Assembly (NCBI RefSeq): GCF_029626105.1
Contig: NZ_JARUBH010000009.1
Location: 6,752,011 to 6,816,010, forward strand
Direction of reading: 5' to 3'
Source: Solwaraspora sp. WMMD792
GTDB taxonomy: Bacteria > Actinomycetota > Actinomycetes > Mycobacteriales > Micromonosporaceae
Length of the DNA: 64,000 nt
Positions 1 through 8,408 of this stretch are shown here, piece by piece; positions within the stretch are counted from its first letter, which is position 1; each line of letters starts with the position of its first letter. Position numbers and translations under genes: made by a program. Under the pieces are notes generated by a model. That model was given only the letters and a program-made list of their open reading frames with translations, ran no database searches and had not been told where the DNA came from.

Positions 1-1
1 G

Positions 2-238
2 CTCGGCGCGTTCGCCTGGGCCGCGTGGTGGCCGGCGATGACCCGGGTGTACGGGCGACGACCGCCCACACCCCGGCCGGTGTTCGGCCATGGGGCACAC
101 TGGTCGGGCGGCGGGGCGGTGCCCGACGTGCTGGGCTGCTACCACGTCAGCCAGCAGAACACGTTCACCGGACGGCTCACTCCCGCCATGCTCGACGAGG
201 TGTTCACCGAGGTGAATCGCCTGGCGGGGCGGATTTGA
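2..238 (+). CDS. Uracil-DNA glycosylase, family 5 (UdgB-like), C-terminal part
   Basis: The window opens inside this gene. Only the last 78 codons are present, read from base 2 to a TGA at 236-238. The tail contains [16 protein letters not shown], the conserved C-terminal block of UdgB-type uracil-DNA glycosylases, in which the His of HVSQQN belongs to the base-excision active site. These iron-sulfur enzymes remove uracil and other deaminated bases in high-GC actinobacteria. The cluster cysteines would lie upstream of the window, so an intact enzyme cannot be confirmed. It is followed 47 bp later by the DUF4129 gene on the same strand. Confidence 0.8.
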   Translation, partial: LGAFAWAAWWPAMTRVYGRRPPTPRPVFGHGAHWSGGGAVPDVLGCYHVSQQNTFTGRLTPAMLDEVFTEVNRLAGRI

Positions 239-285
239 TCGGGCCGAGACGACCACTGGAGGACTCGAGGGGGCACCCGCCGGCA

Positions 286-1035
286 ATGGATTCCGCGGCT
301 ATCCGCAGGCTGTGGCCACTCGCCGCCGTCGCCGTACTGCTCGCGCTGACCGCGGTCGCGGCGGCGAACTCCACCCTGCCGGTCGGTCGCACCGACGCCA
401 CCGTCGAACGGGACATTCCCGCGCTGCCGGACTACCAGCAGCCGCAGACGGCACCGACGTACCAGCCGCCGCCGGACGACTTCGCCGCCGCCGACCAGCA
501 GCAGCTTCCGTCCTGGGTTCCGCTGCTCGCCGGGGCGCTGTGCGGCCTCACCGTGCTGGTCGTCGCCGGCTTGCTGCTGTGGACCCTGCTGCGTGACGTG
601 GTGCGGCGCCGACCCCGGTCGACCCCGGTCGGTATCCGTCGCCGGAGCACCGCAGGGCCCGGCCCGGCCAGCACCGCCGAAGTGGTCGCCGCCGTCGACG
701 CCGGCCTGGTCGAGCTCTCCGCCGCCGACGCCGACCCGCGCCGGGCGGTGATCGCCTGCTGGGTACGGCTGGAGCAGGCCGCCGCCGCGGCCGGCACCCC
801 CCGCCAGATCGGCGACACCCCGACCGACCTGGTCACCCGGCTGCTCGCCGGGCACGAGATCAGCGCCGAGGTGCTGTCGGCGTTCGCGGGCGTCTACCGC
901 GAGGCCCGCTACGCCCGGCACGACGTCGACGAACGGACCCGGGAGCAGGCGCGGTGGGCGCTGCGCCGGCTGCGTACCGAGCTGACCGCCGCAGTCGGCC
1001 CCGGCGAAGGCGAAGGCGGGCCGGCCGGTGAGTGA
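286..1035 (+). CDS. DUF4129 domain membrane protein
   Basis: A 249-residue protein. There is one hydrophobic segment at the N-terminus (residues about 8-25), a Pro/Gln-rich outer linker, a second membrane segment (about 82-106) and a cytoplasmic C-terminal region with the DUF4129 pattern (ACWVRLEQAAAAAG, then YREARYARH). The ATG at 286 is chosen because the first membrane segment starts directly after it and GGAGG and GAGGGGG stretches lie upstream; the frame is open further 5' but that stretch looks non-coding. DUF4129 proteins commonly accompany MoxR ATPase and DUF58 genes. Here it is the first gene of that operon and overlaps the next gene by 8 bp. Its molecular function is unknown. Confidence 0.8.
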   Translation: MDSAAIRRLWPLAAVAVLLALTAVAAANSTLPVGRTDATVERDIPALPDYQQPQTAPTYQPPPDDFAAADQQQLPSWVPLLAGALCGLTVLVVAGLLLWTLLRDVVRRRPRSTPVGIRRRSTAGPGPASTAEVVAAVDAGLVELSAADADPRRAVIACWVRLEQAAAAAGTPRQIGDTPTDLVTRLLAGHEISAEVLSAFAGVYREARYARHDVDERTREQARWALRRLRTELTAAVGPGEGEGGPAGE

Positions 1036-1612
1036 CCCGCAGACCAGCATCGACGACCTGCTCTACCACGACGAGGAGGCGCCGCCCCGGGAGCGTCGCG
1101 CACCCGGCCGGGTCCGGTCCTGGCTGACGGCGCTGGCGCTGGCCGCCGCCGGCACCGCTGCCGTCCTGCTCGGGCTGCGGCTGTTCGGCCTGACGGTGCC
1201 GGTCGAGGCGGTCTTCGCCGGCTGCCTCGCGCTGGTGGTGCTGCGCCGCACCGTACGGTCGGTCGCCGCGCCGCCCCCGGTCAAGCTGCGCCGGGTCGGC
1301 TCCGACCCGGAGGACGGCAGCTACGTCTTCGGCAGCGAGGACGGCCTGCGGGAGGCGGTCGGCCGGTGGGAGCGCCGGCTGCGGGCCGGTCAGGGCGACG
1401 CGGGCCGGTTCGCCGAGGTGACCCTGCCGGCGCTCGGCGAGCTGGTCGACGAGCGGCTACGGCACCGGTACGGGCTGACCCGGGCCACCGACCCACAACG
1501 GGCCCGGGAGATCTGCGGGGACGAACTGTGGAACTTCCTGAACACCCCGGCCCGGCGTAAGCCGTCGGCCAAGGACTGCGCGGTGTTCGTCAGCCAATTG
1601 GAGATGATATGA
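1028..1612 (+). CDS. Small membrane protein of the MoxR/DUF58 operon
   Basis: A 194-residue protein starting with GTG inside the end of the DUF4129 gene and ending in an ATGA overlap with the MoxR gene, so translation is probably coupled on both sides. An acidic and basic N-terminus is followed by two adjacent hydrophobic segments (residues about 33-50 and 55-75). The remainder is soluble and charged, with a conserved-looking LWNFLNTPARRKPSAKDC stretch near the end. I do not recognise a named domain. Position between DUF4129 and MoxR suggests a membrane partner of the ATPase, but this is inference from context only. Confidence 0.75.
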   Translation: MSDPQTSIDDLLYHDEEAPPRERRAPGRVRSWLTALALAAAGTAAVLLGLRLFGLTVPVEAVFAGCLALVVLRRTVRSVAAPPPVKLRRVGSDPEDGSYVFGSEDGLREAVGRWERRLRAGQGDAGRFAEVTLPALGELVDERLRHRYGLTRATDPQRAREICGDELWNFLNTPARRKPSAKDCAVFVSQLEMI

Positions 1613-2646
1613 ACGACGTGGTGGCAGCCCCGACCACCGAGGTCAGCCGGCTCGCGCACGCCGTACTGGACTCGGTCGGCACCGTGCTGGTCGGCAAGCG
1701 GGACGCGCTGGAGCTGGTCCTCGCCGGCATCCTCGCCGGCGGGCACGTGCTGCTGGAGGACCTGCCCGGGCTGGGTAAGACGCTGACCGCCCGGTCGTTC
1801 GCCCAGGCGTTGGGGCTGGACTTCCGTCGGCTGCAGTTCACCCCCGACCTGCTGCCGGCCGACGTCACCGGTTCGTTCCTCTACGACCAGCGCAGCGCCG
1901 ACTTCACTTTCCGGGCCGGTCCACTGTTCACCAATCTGCTGCTCGCCGACGAGATCAACCGGACACCGCCGAAGACCCAGTCGGCGCTGCTGGAGGCGAT
2001 GCAGGAGAAGCAGGTGTCGGTCGAGGGGGTCACCTACCGGCTTGAGGCGCCGTTCCACGTGCTGGCCACCGCCAACCCGATCGAGTACGAGGGAACCTAC
2101 CCGCTGCCCGAGGCGCAACTCGACCGGTTCCTGCTGCGGGTGTCGTTCGGCTACCCCAGCCACGAGGAGGAGTGGGAGGTGCTGCGTCGGCGCATCTCCC
2201 GCCGCCAGGAGGAGACCGAACTGGCCGCCGTGGTCGACGCCGCCGGGCTGCGGGCCATGCAGGCGGCGCTGGAGAACGTGGTGGTCGAGGACTCCATCGG
2301 CCGGTACATCGTGGCCCTCACCGCGGCCACCCGGGAACACCCGTCGGTCCTGGTCGGAGCGTCGCCCCGGGGTTCGCTCGCGCTGCTGCTGCTGGCCCGG
2401 GCCAAGGCGGTGCTCGCCGGCCGGGACTTCGTCGTGCCGGAGGACGTCAAGGAGGTCGCCGCCCCCGTACTGGCACACCGGATCACCCTGCGGCCGGAGA
2501 TGTGGCTGCGCCGGGTGGATCCGTCCTTCGTGGTCGGCGAGGTGCTGGCGCAGACCCCGGCCCCGGCCAGCGGCGCGCTGCCCAGCTACGGCGGCGGGTT
2601 CGGCCCACCGGGCAACGCGGCGGCCGGCCGCCGCGCGGCACCGTGA
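1609..2646 (+). CDS. MoxR family AAA+ ATPase
   Basis: A 345-residue AAA+ ATPase of the MoxR group. The Walker A motif is GLGKT (residues 54-58), the Walker B region is LLLADEINRTPPKTQ, and sensor regions follow (ATANPIEYEGTYPLPEAQLDRF and GASPRGSLALL). MoxR proteins act as chaperone-like ATPases that help assemble or activate VWA-containing partners; the partner here is probably the DUF58 protein encoded 16 bp downstream. ATG start in a four-base ATGA overlap with the preceding gene. The last 35 residues are Gly/Ala/Pro-rich and variable. Confidence 0.93.
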   Translation: MNDVVAAPTTEVSRLAHAVLDSVGTVLVGKRDALELVLAGILAGGHVLLEDLPGLGKTLTARSFAQALGLDFRRLQFTPDLLPADVTGSFLYDQRSADFTFRAGPLFTNLLLADEINRTPPKTQSALLEAMQEKQVSVEGVTYRLEAPFHVLATANPIEYEGTYPLPEAQLDRFLLRVSFGYPSHEEEWEVLRRRISRRQEETELAAVVDAAGLRAMQAALENVVVEDSIGRYIVALTAATREHPSVLVGASPRGSLALLLLARAKAVLAGRDFVVPEDVKEVAAPVLAHRITLRPEMWLRRVDPSFVVGEVLAQTPAPASGALPSYGGGFGPPGNAAAGRRAAP

Positions 2647-2662
2647 CCGGCGGCGGCGTGTC

Positions 2663-4132
2663 ATGACCGCCACGCAATGGCAGCCGACCCGGGCGCTGGG
2701 CCGGGCGGTGCTGATCACCGGCCTGCTGCTGATCACCGGGGTGATCCTCGGTCGGGTCGATCTGGTCGCCCTGGCCACCCCGTTCGCGCTGGGCACCGCG
2801 TACGCGCTGCGCCGCCGGCCGGCCGCCGCACCGGTGCTGGACCTCGGGGCGGTCGACGCCAACCTCGTCGAGGGCGGCCAGGTCGGTGCCCGGGCCGCCG
2901 CCGCCAACCCGGCCGACGCCGACTACGACCTGGTGGTGGTACGCGCGTTGGTGTCGCCGTGGCTGCGCATCGACGAGGTCGGGGTGCTGGCGCCGATCTC
3001 GATCGACGGCGGTCGTTCCGGTAGTGGACGGGACGCGGAACCGGGCGACCCGTCCGCCGACCCGCCTGCCGGTGGTGGCCAACTGCTGGTACTCGAACGG
3101 TTGGCGGCGGCGGCCCGTCCCCGGCCCAGTGGTGGAGTGCCGGACCGCCCGTTCGGCCTGGCGGTGCCGACCGGCTCGGCGGCCGGTTTCGAACTGTCCG
3201 GGGTGGCGCTGCGCTGGGGCCGGCAGCCGGTCGGGCCGGTCGCCGCGCGGGCGATCGCCTGCGACGGGCTGCTGTCCTGCCGGCCGGTGGTCGCCGAACC
3301 GGTCCGGGTGCCGGTCTACCCGGTGATCGACCCGTTCAACGCCGACGAGGCGATGCCCCGCGCCGCCGGGCTGGTCGGCGGGCACCGCTCCCGCCGGCCG
3401 GGGGAGGGCGGTGAACTGGCCGGGGTGCGCATCTTCGGCCCCGGCGACCGGCTGCGCCGCATCGACTGGCGGGTGTCGCTGCGGGCCCGACAGCTGCACG
3501 TCGCCGCGACCCTGTCCGACCGCGACGCCGAGGTGGTGCTGCTGCTCGACGTCCTCACCGAGGTCGGCCGCTCCGGTGGGGTGTCCGGCGGTGCGTCGGT
3601 GCTGGACACCACGGTCCGGGCGGCGGCCGCGATCGCGGAACACTACCTGCACCGCGGTGACCGGGTGTCGATGCTGGAGTACGGCCCGACGGCCCGCCGG
3701 CTCCGTCCGGCCACCGGCCGTCGGCAGTACCTGACGGTCCTGGAGTGGCTGCTCGACGTCGAGGTGCGGCCCACCCCGTACGAACCGTACGACCAGGTCT
3801 TCGGCCCGCAGCTGCTCTCCTCGGACGCGCTGGTCGTGGTGCTGACCCCACTGGTGGACCCGCGTTCGGCGGAGATGCTGGCCCGGATGGCCCGGTCGGG
3901 GCGGATCGTCGTCGCCGTCGACACGCTGCCCACCACGGTGGCGCCGCCGCCCCGGCAGGGCCAGTGGACCGAGGTGGCGTACCGGCTGTGGCGGCTGGAC
4001 CGGGAGAACACCGTCGGACAGTTGCGTGAACACGGCGTACCGGTGGTGAACTGGGCCGGGGCTGGAAGCCTCGACCAGGTGCTGCGGGACGTGGCCCGGC
4101 TGGCGTCGGCGCCGAAGGCGGTGCTGCGATGA
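2663..4132 (+). CDS. DUF58 domain (VWA-like) protein
   Basis: A 489-residue protein with two N-terminal membrane segments (residues about 14-50), a central beta-rich region, and the DUF58 signature GDRLRRIDWRVSLRARQLHV near residue 260. A VWA-like fold follows with VVLLLDVLTEVG. DUF58 proteins typically pair with MoxR ATPases, and that gene lies directly upstream. The ATG at 2663 is chosen because the first membrane segment follows it; the reading frame is open upstream but overlaps the MoxR gene. It ends in an ATGA overlap with the next gene. The biological process served by this operon cannot be read from the sequence. Confidence 0.88.
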   Translation: MTATQWQPTRALGRAVLITGLLLITGVILGRVDLVALATPFALGTAYALRRRPAAAPVLDLGAVDANLVEGGQVGARAAAANPADADYDLVVVRALVSPWLRIDEVGVLAPISIDGGRSGSGRDAEPGDPSADPPAGGGQLLVLERLAAAARPRPSGGVPDRPFGLAVPTGSAAGFELSGVALRWGRQPVGPVAARAIACDGLLSCRPVVAEPVRVPVYPVIDPFNADEAMPRAAGLVGGHRSRRPGEGGELAGVRIFGPGDRLRRIDWRVSLRARQLHVAATLSDRDAEVVLLLDVLTEVGRSGGVSGGASVLDTTVRAAAAIAEHYLHRGDRVSMLEYGPTARRLRPATGRRQYLTVLEWLLDVEVRPTPYEPYDQVFGPQLLSSDALVVVLTPLVDPRSAEMLARMARSGRIVVAVDTLPTTVAPPPRQGQWTEVAYRLWRLDRENTVGQLREHGVPVVNWAGAGSLDQVLRDVARLASAPKAVLR

Positions 4133-4692
4133 TCACCGCGATCCGGGACCGGGTGGCGGCGGTGCGCACCGGATTCACCCGGGTCACCCTCGCGCCGGTG
4201 CTGCTGCGGGGCGTGGTGGCGGTCACCGCGCTGCTCGCGTTCGGGCTCGCGTACCCGGCCGAAGTCTTCCTCGGCCGGGCCGGCCCAGCGCTGCTCGCCG
4301 TCGCGCTGCTGCCGGCGTTGGCGCCGCGCGGGCACGCGCCGACGGTGACGATCCTGGTCGGGATCGGCGGCTGGGTGCTCGCCACCACCTGGTACGGGAC
4401 CCCGGTGCAGCTGTGGCGGCTGTTGGCGGTCGGCGCGCTGCTGTACCTGACCCACAGTCTCGCCGCGCTGGCCGCCGCCGTGCCGTACGACGTGGTGCTG
4501 GCCCCCGAGGTCGTGGTGCGCTGGTCGACCCGGGTGGCGGCGGTGCTGCTCGCCTCGGCGGTGCTGGTGGTGCTGCTGATCACCGCCGCCGGCCGGACCG
4601 CCGGTCAGCCTTTCCTGCTCGCGGTGCTGGCCGGCTTGGCGGTGGCGGTCGGCGCGGTCGCCCTGCTCGCCGCCCTGGGCCGGCGCCGCTGA
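4129..4692 (+). CDS. Five-segment membrane protein ending the MoxR/DUF58 operon
   Basis: A 187-residue, strongly hydrophobic protein with about five predicted membrane segments spread over residues 24-185. It starts with ATG in a four-base overlap with the DUF58 stop codon. No motif allows a family name. Being the last member of a five-gene overlapping operon, it is likely made with the MoxR/DUF58 proteins and may form part of the same membrane complex. It ends 104 bp before the next gene. Confidence 0.75.
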   Translation: MITAIRDRVAAVRTGFTRVTLAPVLLRGVVAVTALLAFGLAYPAEVFLGRAGPALLAVALLPALAPRGHAPTVTILVGIGGWVLATTWYGTPVQLWRLLAVGALLYLTHSLAALAAAVPYDVVLAPEVVVRWSTRVAAVLLASAVLVVLLITAAGRTAGQPFLLAVLAGLAVAVGAVALLAALGRRR

Positions 4693-4796
4693 CCGTCCGG
4701 CGTCGGCGTGGTCGGCCGGCGTGCGGCGGCTCACACGGGCGTGCTCGGTCACATATCTGGCTTTCGAGGCGGCGTCAAGAGGCAACCGGGAGGAAG

Positions 4797-6155
4797 ATGG
4801 GGTGCGTGAACAGGCAACGGATCCTTGTCGTCGGTGCCGGGCATGTCGGTCTCTACGCCGCCCTGCGCCTGTCCCGCAAGATGCGTCGGGGCGAGGTCGA
4901 GGTGATCGTGGTCGACCCGCAGCCGCACATGACCTACCAGCCGTTCCTGCCGGAGGCGTCGGCGGGCAACATCTCACCCCGGCACTCCGTCGTGCCGCTG
5001 CGCCGGGAGCTGCGCCGCTGCCACGTGATCGCCGGGGCGGTGACCAGGATCGAGCACGCCCGCAAGGTCGCGGAGGTGCAACCTATCGTCGGGCCGCCCC
5101 GGGAGATCAGCTACGACCATGTGATCGTCGCCCCCGGTTCGGTGTCCCGCACCCTGCCGATCCCCGGTCTGCGCGAGCACGGCATCGGGTTCAAGACCAT
5201 CGGCGAGGCGATCTACCTGCGCAACCACGTCCTGGAACGGCTTGATGTGGCGGCGGCCACCGCCGACGAACAGGTCCGCCGGACCGCGTTGACGTTCGTC
5301 TTCGTCGGCGGCGGCTACGCCGGTATCGAGGCGCTGGCCGAGATGGAGGACATGGCCCGGGACGCGCTGCGCTACTACCCCGAGCTGAAGCCGACGGACA
5401 TGCGCTGGGTGCTTGTCGAGGCGACCCAGCGGGTGCTGCCCGAGGTCGACCGGGACATGGGCGCCTACACGGTGCAGCAGCTGGTCAAGCGGGGGATGGA
5501 CATCCGGTTGGACACCCGGCTGGAGTCCTGCGTCGACGGGCTGGTGCGGCTCTCCGACGGCGACAGCTTCCCGGCCGACACGATCGTCTGGACCGCCGGG
5601 GTGAAGCCGTCGCCGATGCTCGACGCCACCGATCTGCCCCGCGACGAGCGGCGGCGGATCAGCTGCCGGCCGACGCTGCAGGTCGTCGACGGCGACCGGA
5701 CGGTCGACGGCGCGTGGAGCGCCGGTGACTGCGCCGCGGTGCCGGACCTGACCGGCCCGCCCGGGGCGTACTGCTCGCCGAGCGCCCAGCACGCGGTGCG
5801 CCAGGCCCGGACGATGGCCGACAACATCCTGGCGGTGGTCCGTGGGCAGCAGCCGGTCGAGTACCGCCACAAGCACGCCGGCAGTGTGGCCAGCCTCGGC
5901 CTGCACAAGGGCGTCGCCCAGGTGTACGGGATCAAGATGACCGGGCTGCCGGCCTGGTTCATGCACCGTACGTACCACATGAGCCGGATCCCGTCGCTGA
6001 ACCGCAAGGTGCGGGTGATCGTCGACTGGACGCTCGCGCTGGTGCTCAAGCGTGAGGTGGTGGCGCTCGGGCAGCTGCACGACCCGCGCGAGGAGTTCCT
6101 CGGGGCGACCCCGCAGCTCGACCAGCCAGGTGCCGCGCCGGCCCGGGTCAGCTGA
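4797..6155 (+). CDS. FAD-dependent pyridine nucleotide-disulfide oxidoreductase (NDH-2-like)
   Basis: A 452-residue flavoprotein. The N-terminal FAD-binding motif is VVGAGHVGLY (residues 11-20) and a second dinucleotide-binding motif FVGGGYAGIE lies near residue 172, the arrangement of type II NADH dehydrogenases. Such enzymes pass electrons from NADH to quinone at the membrane without pumping protons. WSAGDCAAVPD near the C-terminus is the usual second FAD contact. A hydrophobic patch near the end (VDWTLALVL) fits a membrane anchor. The start is uncertain: ATG 4797 is only 3 bp after GGAGG (4789-4793), while GTG 4806, in frame, has a 12-bp spacing. The stop overlaps the stop of the convergent gene by 8 bp. 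Confidence 0.85.
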   Translation: MGCVNRQRILVVGAGHVGLYAALRLSRKMRRGEVEVIVVDPQPHMTYQPFLPEASAGNISPRHSVVPLRRELRRCHVIAGAVTRIEHARKVAEVQPIVGPPREISYDHVIVAPGSVSRTLPIPGLREHGIGFKTIGEAIYLRNHVLERLDVAAATADEQVRRTALTFVFVGGGYAGIEALAEMEDMARDALRYYPELKPTDMRWVLVEATQRVLPEVDRDMGAYTVQQLVKRGMDIRLDTRLESCVDGLVRLSDGDSFPADTIVWTAGVKPSPMLDATDLPRDERRRISCRPTLQVVDGDRTVDGAWSAGDCAAVPDLTGPPGAYCSPSAQHAVRQARTMADNILAVVRGQQPVEYRHKHAGSVASLGLHKGVAQVYGIKMTGLPAWFMHRTYHMSRIPSLNRKVRVIVDWTLALVLKREVVALGQLHDPREEFLGATPQLDQPGAAPARVS

Positions 6156-8010
6156 CCGGCCAGGTCCAGGCGTCGGCCACCCGCTGGCCCGGCCCGAGCA
6201 GGTCCTCGGTGGTCTGCCGCAGCTCGGCAGCGTGCGGGGTGTCGTCCACCAGCACCACGCAGTCGGCACCCCAACGGGTCAGGTCACGACGGGCCCGGGC
6301 GCGTTCCTCGTCGGTGATCTCCGGCACCTCGCCGGTCCGGGCCACCTCGGCGAGGATCTTCGACGTCGGCAGCTTGAACGTGCCCATCGAGGCGTCGCCC
6401 CCCGGGGCGTACGGGCCGATGAAGAACCCTTCCGGCATGCCGAAGTCGACCGTGGTCGCGGTGGCCCAGGCCATCGGCCACGGCTGCGGCGGGGTGGCCG
6501 GCGGCACCGGCACCAGCACGCCGCCGGACGGTACGCAGCTCCGCCAGTGACCGCCGGCGATGAACTCCGGCAACTGGTCGCGGTCCATCGCCGGCAGCGG
6601 GGCCGGCACGACCGGGATCAGCGCCACTGCGACTGCGGCTGGGACGGCCAGCCGGGCCGGTCGCCAGCCGAGCCGCAACGCCCGGTCGACGGCGAGGGTC
6701 AGGATGACGGCGATCAGCGGGATCACCGCGAGGGCGAACCGCATCGGCAGCGCGCCGTCCACCACCGGCATCCCGTCGAGCAGGGCGTACGGCCCCGGGA
6801 CGTCGGACTTGGCGCCGTCGACGACGATCCGTGGGCCGAGTGAGAGACCCGCCATCAGCAGCGTCCCGGCGGCGCAGGCGACGACCACCGGCCGCCGGAT
6901 CAACCAGGCGGTGGCGGCGGCCGTGACCAGCACCAGCGGCCAGCCGAGGAAGGTGTTGTACTCGGCCGGTCCGGTGGTCAGCTCGGCGGCGGCCGCCGAA
7001 CCGGCCACCGACAGCTCGGACACCGCCGGCCAGCTGGCCAGATCGGCCGAGAAGTACGCCGGGTCGAACACGCCGTCGGAGACGCTCTGCGGCCCGGCGA
7101 ACTGGAACCACAGCGGATACCCGAGCAGCACCACGCCGACGGCCACGGCGACCAGCATCCCGGCGACGAAGTTCGGCAGGATCCGCCACGCGTACCGGGG
7201 TCTGGTCGCGGCGAACGCCGCCGCCATGATGATCAGCGTGACCGCGGTGAGGAAGAGTACCTCCTCGCCGACGAACACCTGGACCGCGACGACCACCCCG
7301 AGCCAGCCGCCGGAGGTGACGATCCGGCGGCGGTCGGGCCGGCCGGCCGGCCCGAGGATCCGCCCGTCGGGTGTCGAGCCGGTCGGGTCGGCGGCCCGCA
7401 TGATCCGGATGAGCAGCCACATCATGACCGGGATCAGCCACAGCGCGGTCATGTGCAGGTGGCTGTTGCTCTGCGAGACCATCCCGGGGGCGAACCCGCA
7501 GAACGCGCCGCCGGTCGCGGCGGCCAGCCGGTGCGCGCCGAGGGGCCGGGAGAACAGGAAGTAGAACGCGATCGCGCTGGCGGCCAGGTTGCCGGCGACC
7601 AGCAGCGCGAAGCTCACCGGGGCGCCGAAGAGCACGGTGACCGGGGCCATCAGGAAGCCGAGCGCGATGACCGTCGTGTTGGCCATCAGATTCACCCCGT
7701 CGGGGGCGTTCAACCGGTCACTGAGCAGGCCGAAGTCGCCGAACAGCAGCCGCGCGTCGCTGGCCAGGAACCACTCGTACAGGGTCTGGTCCTCCGGGTT
7801 GAAGGCCAGCAGGTGGGCACCGGGTGCGGGCCAGAGCCGGTGGGTCAGCACGCCGGCGAACAGGACGAAGAACAGGCACACCACGGCGTCCACCCGGTGT
7901 CCGCGAGCCGCCGCGGCGATCCGGGACCACCGGGAGCCAGCCGTCGAGGGTCCGCCGGGCCGGGGCGGAACGGGGCCGGTGTCCTGCGCTGCGGTTGCTG
8001 AGCGGCTCAC
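6148..8010 (-). CDS. Large polytopic membrane protein, possible GT-C glycosyltransferase
   Basis: A 620-residue protein with about ten to twelve membrane segments and a soluble C-terminal domain of roughly 150 residues. An acidic EDQ motif in the first external loop (AFNPEDQTLYEWFLASD) resembles the catalytic acidic loop of GT-C glycosyltransferases, which use lipid-linked sugars. This is suggestive only, because the overall sequence does not identify a specific family. The GTG at 8010 is chosen because the cytoplasmic leader and first membrane segment follow; the frame is open further upstream but crosses the tRNA-Leu gene. The stop codon overlaps the end of the convergent flavoprotein gene. 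Confidence 0.7.
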   Translation of the reverse strand: MSRSATAAQDTGPVPPRPGGPSTAGSRWSRIAAAARGHRVDAVVCLFFVLFAGVLTHRLWPAPGAHLLAFNPEDQTLYEWFLASDARLLFGDFGLLSDRLNAPDGVNLMANTTVIALGFLMAPVTVLFGAPVSFALLVAGNLAASAIAFYFLFSRPLGAHRLAAATGGAFCGFAPGMVSQSNSHLHMTALWLIPVMMWLLIRIMRAADPTGSTPDGRILGPAGRPDRRRIVTSGGWLGVVVAVQVFVGEEVLFLTAVTLIIMAAAFAATRPRYAWRILPNFVAGMLVAVAVGVVLLGYPLWFQFAGPQSVSDGVFDPAYFSADLASWPAVSELSVAGSAAAAELTTGPAEYNTFLGWPLVLVTAAATAWLIRRPVVVACAAGTLLMAGLSLGPRIVVDGAKSDVPGPYALLDGMPVVDGALPMRFALAVIPLIAVILTLAVDRALRLGWRPARLAVPAAVAVALIPVVPAPLPAMDRDQLPEFIAGGHWRSCVPSGGVLVPVPPATPPQPWPMAWATATTVDFGMPEGFFIGPYAPGGDASMGTFKLPTSKILAEVARTGEVPEITDEERARARRDLTRWGADCVVLVDDTPHAAELRQTTEDLLGPGQRVADAWTWPVS

Positions 8011-8148
8011 GGTTCGCACCCTAGTGCCGTGGGCCGGCCGGGCTGCGTCCGGCTGGGCGCGACCCGCTACCGTGACATCTGCCGTCGCGTACCAACGCGT
8101 GGCGTGTCGGCGATCGGTCCGACCGGGCGCAGCCCGGCCGACCCGCCG

Positions 8149-8231
8149 GCCCGGGTGGTGGAATGGCAGACACGGCTGCCTTAAAAGCGGCTGCTGAAAA
8201 GCGTGCGGGTTCGATTCCCGCCCCGGGTACC
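8149..8231 (+). tRNA. tRNA-Leu (anticodon TAA)
   Basis: Acceptor stem 8149-8155 (GCCCGGG) pairs with 8222-8228 (CCCGGGT), including a G-U pair at the first position. The anticodon stem is 8175-8179 with 8187-8191, the seven-base loop CTTAAAA places the anticodon TAA at 8182-8184, and the T arm is GCGGG-TTCGATT-CCCGC (8205-8221). A variable arm with a short stem follows the anticodon arm, as expected for a class II leucine tRNA. ACC follows the acceptor, so the discriminator A and CC are encoded; a complete CCA is not. It reads UUA/UUG codons, UUA being very rare in such genomes. Confidence 0.95.
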
Positions 8232-8368
8232 TCGCGGTGTCCCCTGGCGCCCCCCTGGTGCCGTTCGAGGCCCAGTGCCACCGGCCGGAGTCCGCCCGTT
8301 CCACCGGACCCAGTCCGCCGGTGACCGGCGGTCCTGCACAGCGTCGATCGAGCCGTCTACCCTTGACC

Positions 8369-8384
8369 TCACACCATCGTGTGA
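8369..8384. promoter_or_regulatory. Inverted repeat TCACAC-N4-GTGTGA next to a TTGACC box
   Basis: A perfect 6-bp inverted repeat lies directly after TTGACC (8363-8368), a plausible -35 element, 25 bp before the start of the Bax-inhibitor-like gene. If the -35 call is right, the repeat fills the spacer and could bind a repressor. No convincing -10 box follows at the usual distance. Confidence 0.35.
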
Positions 8385-8408
8385 CAACCCCCTGAGGGAG
8401 GCTGGACA

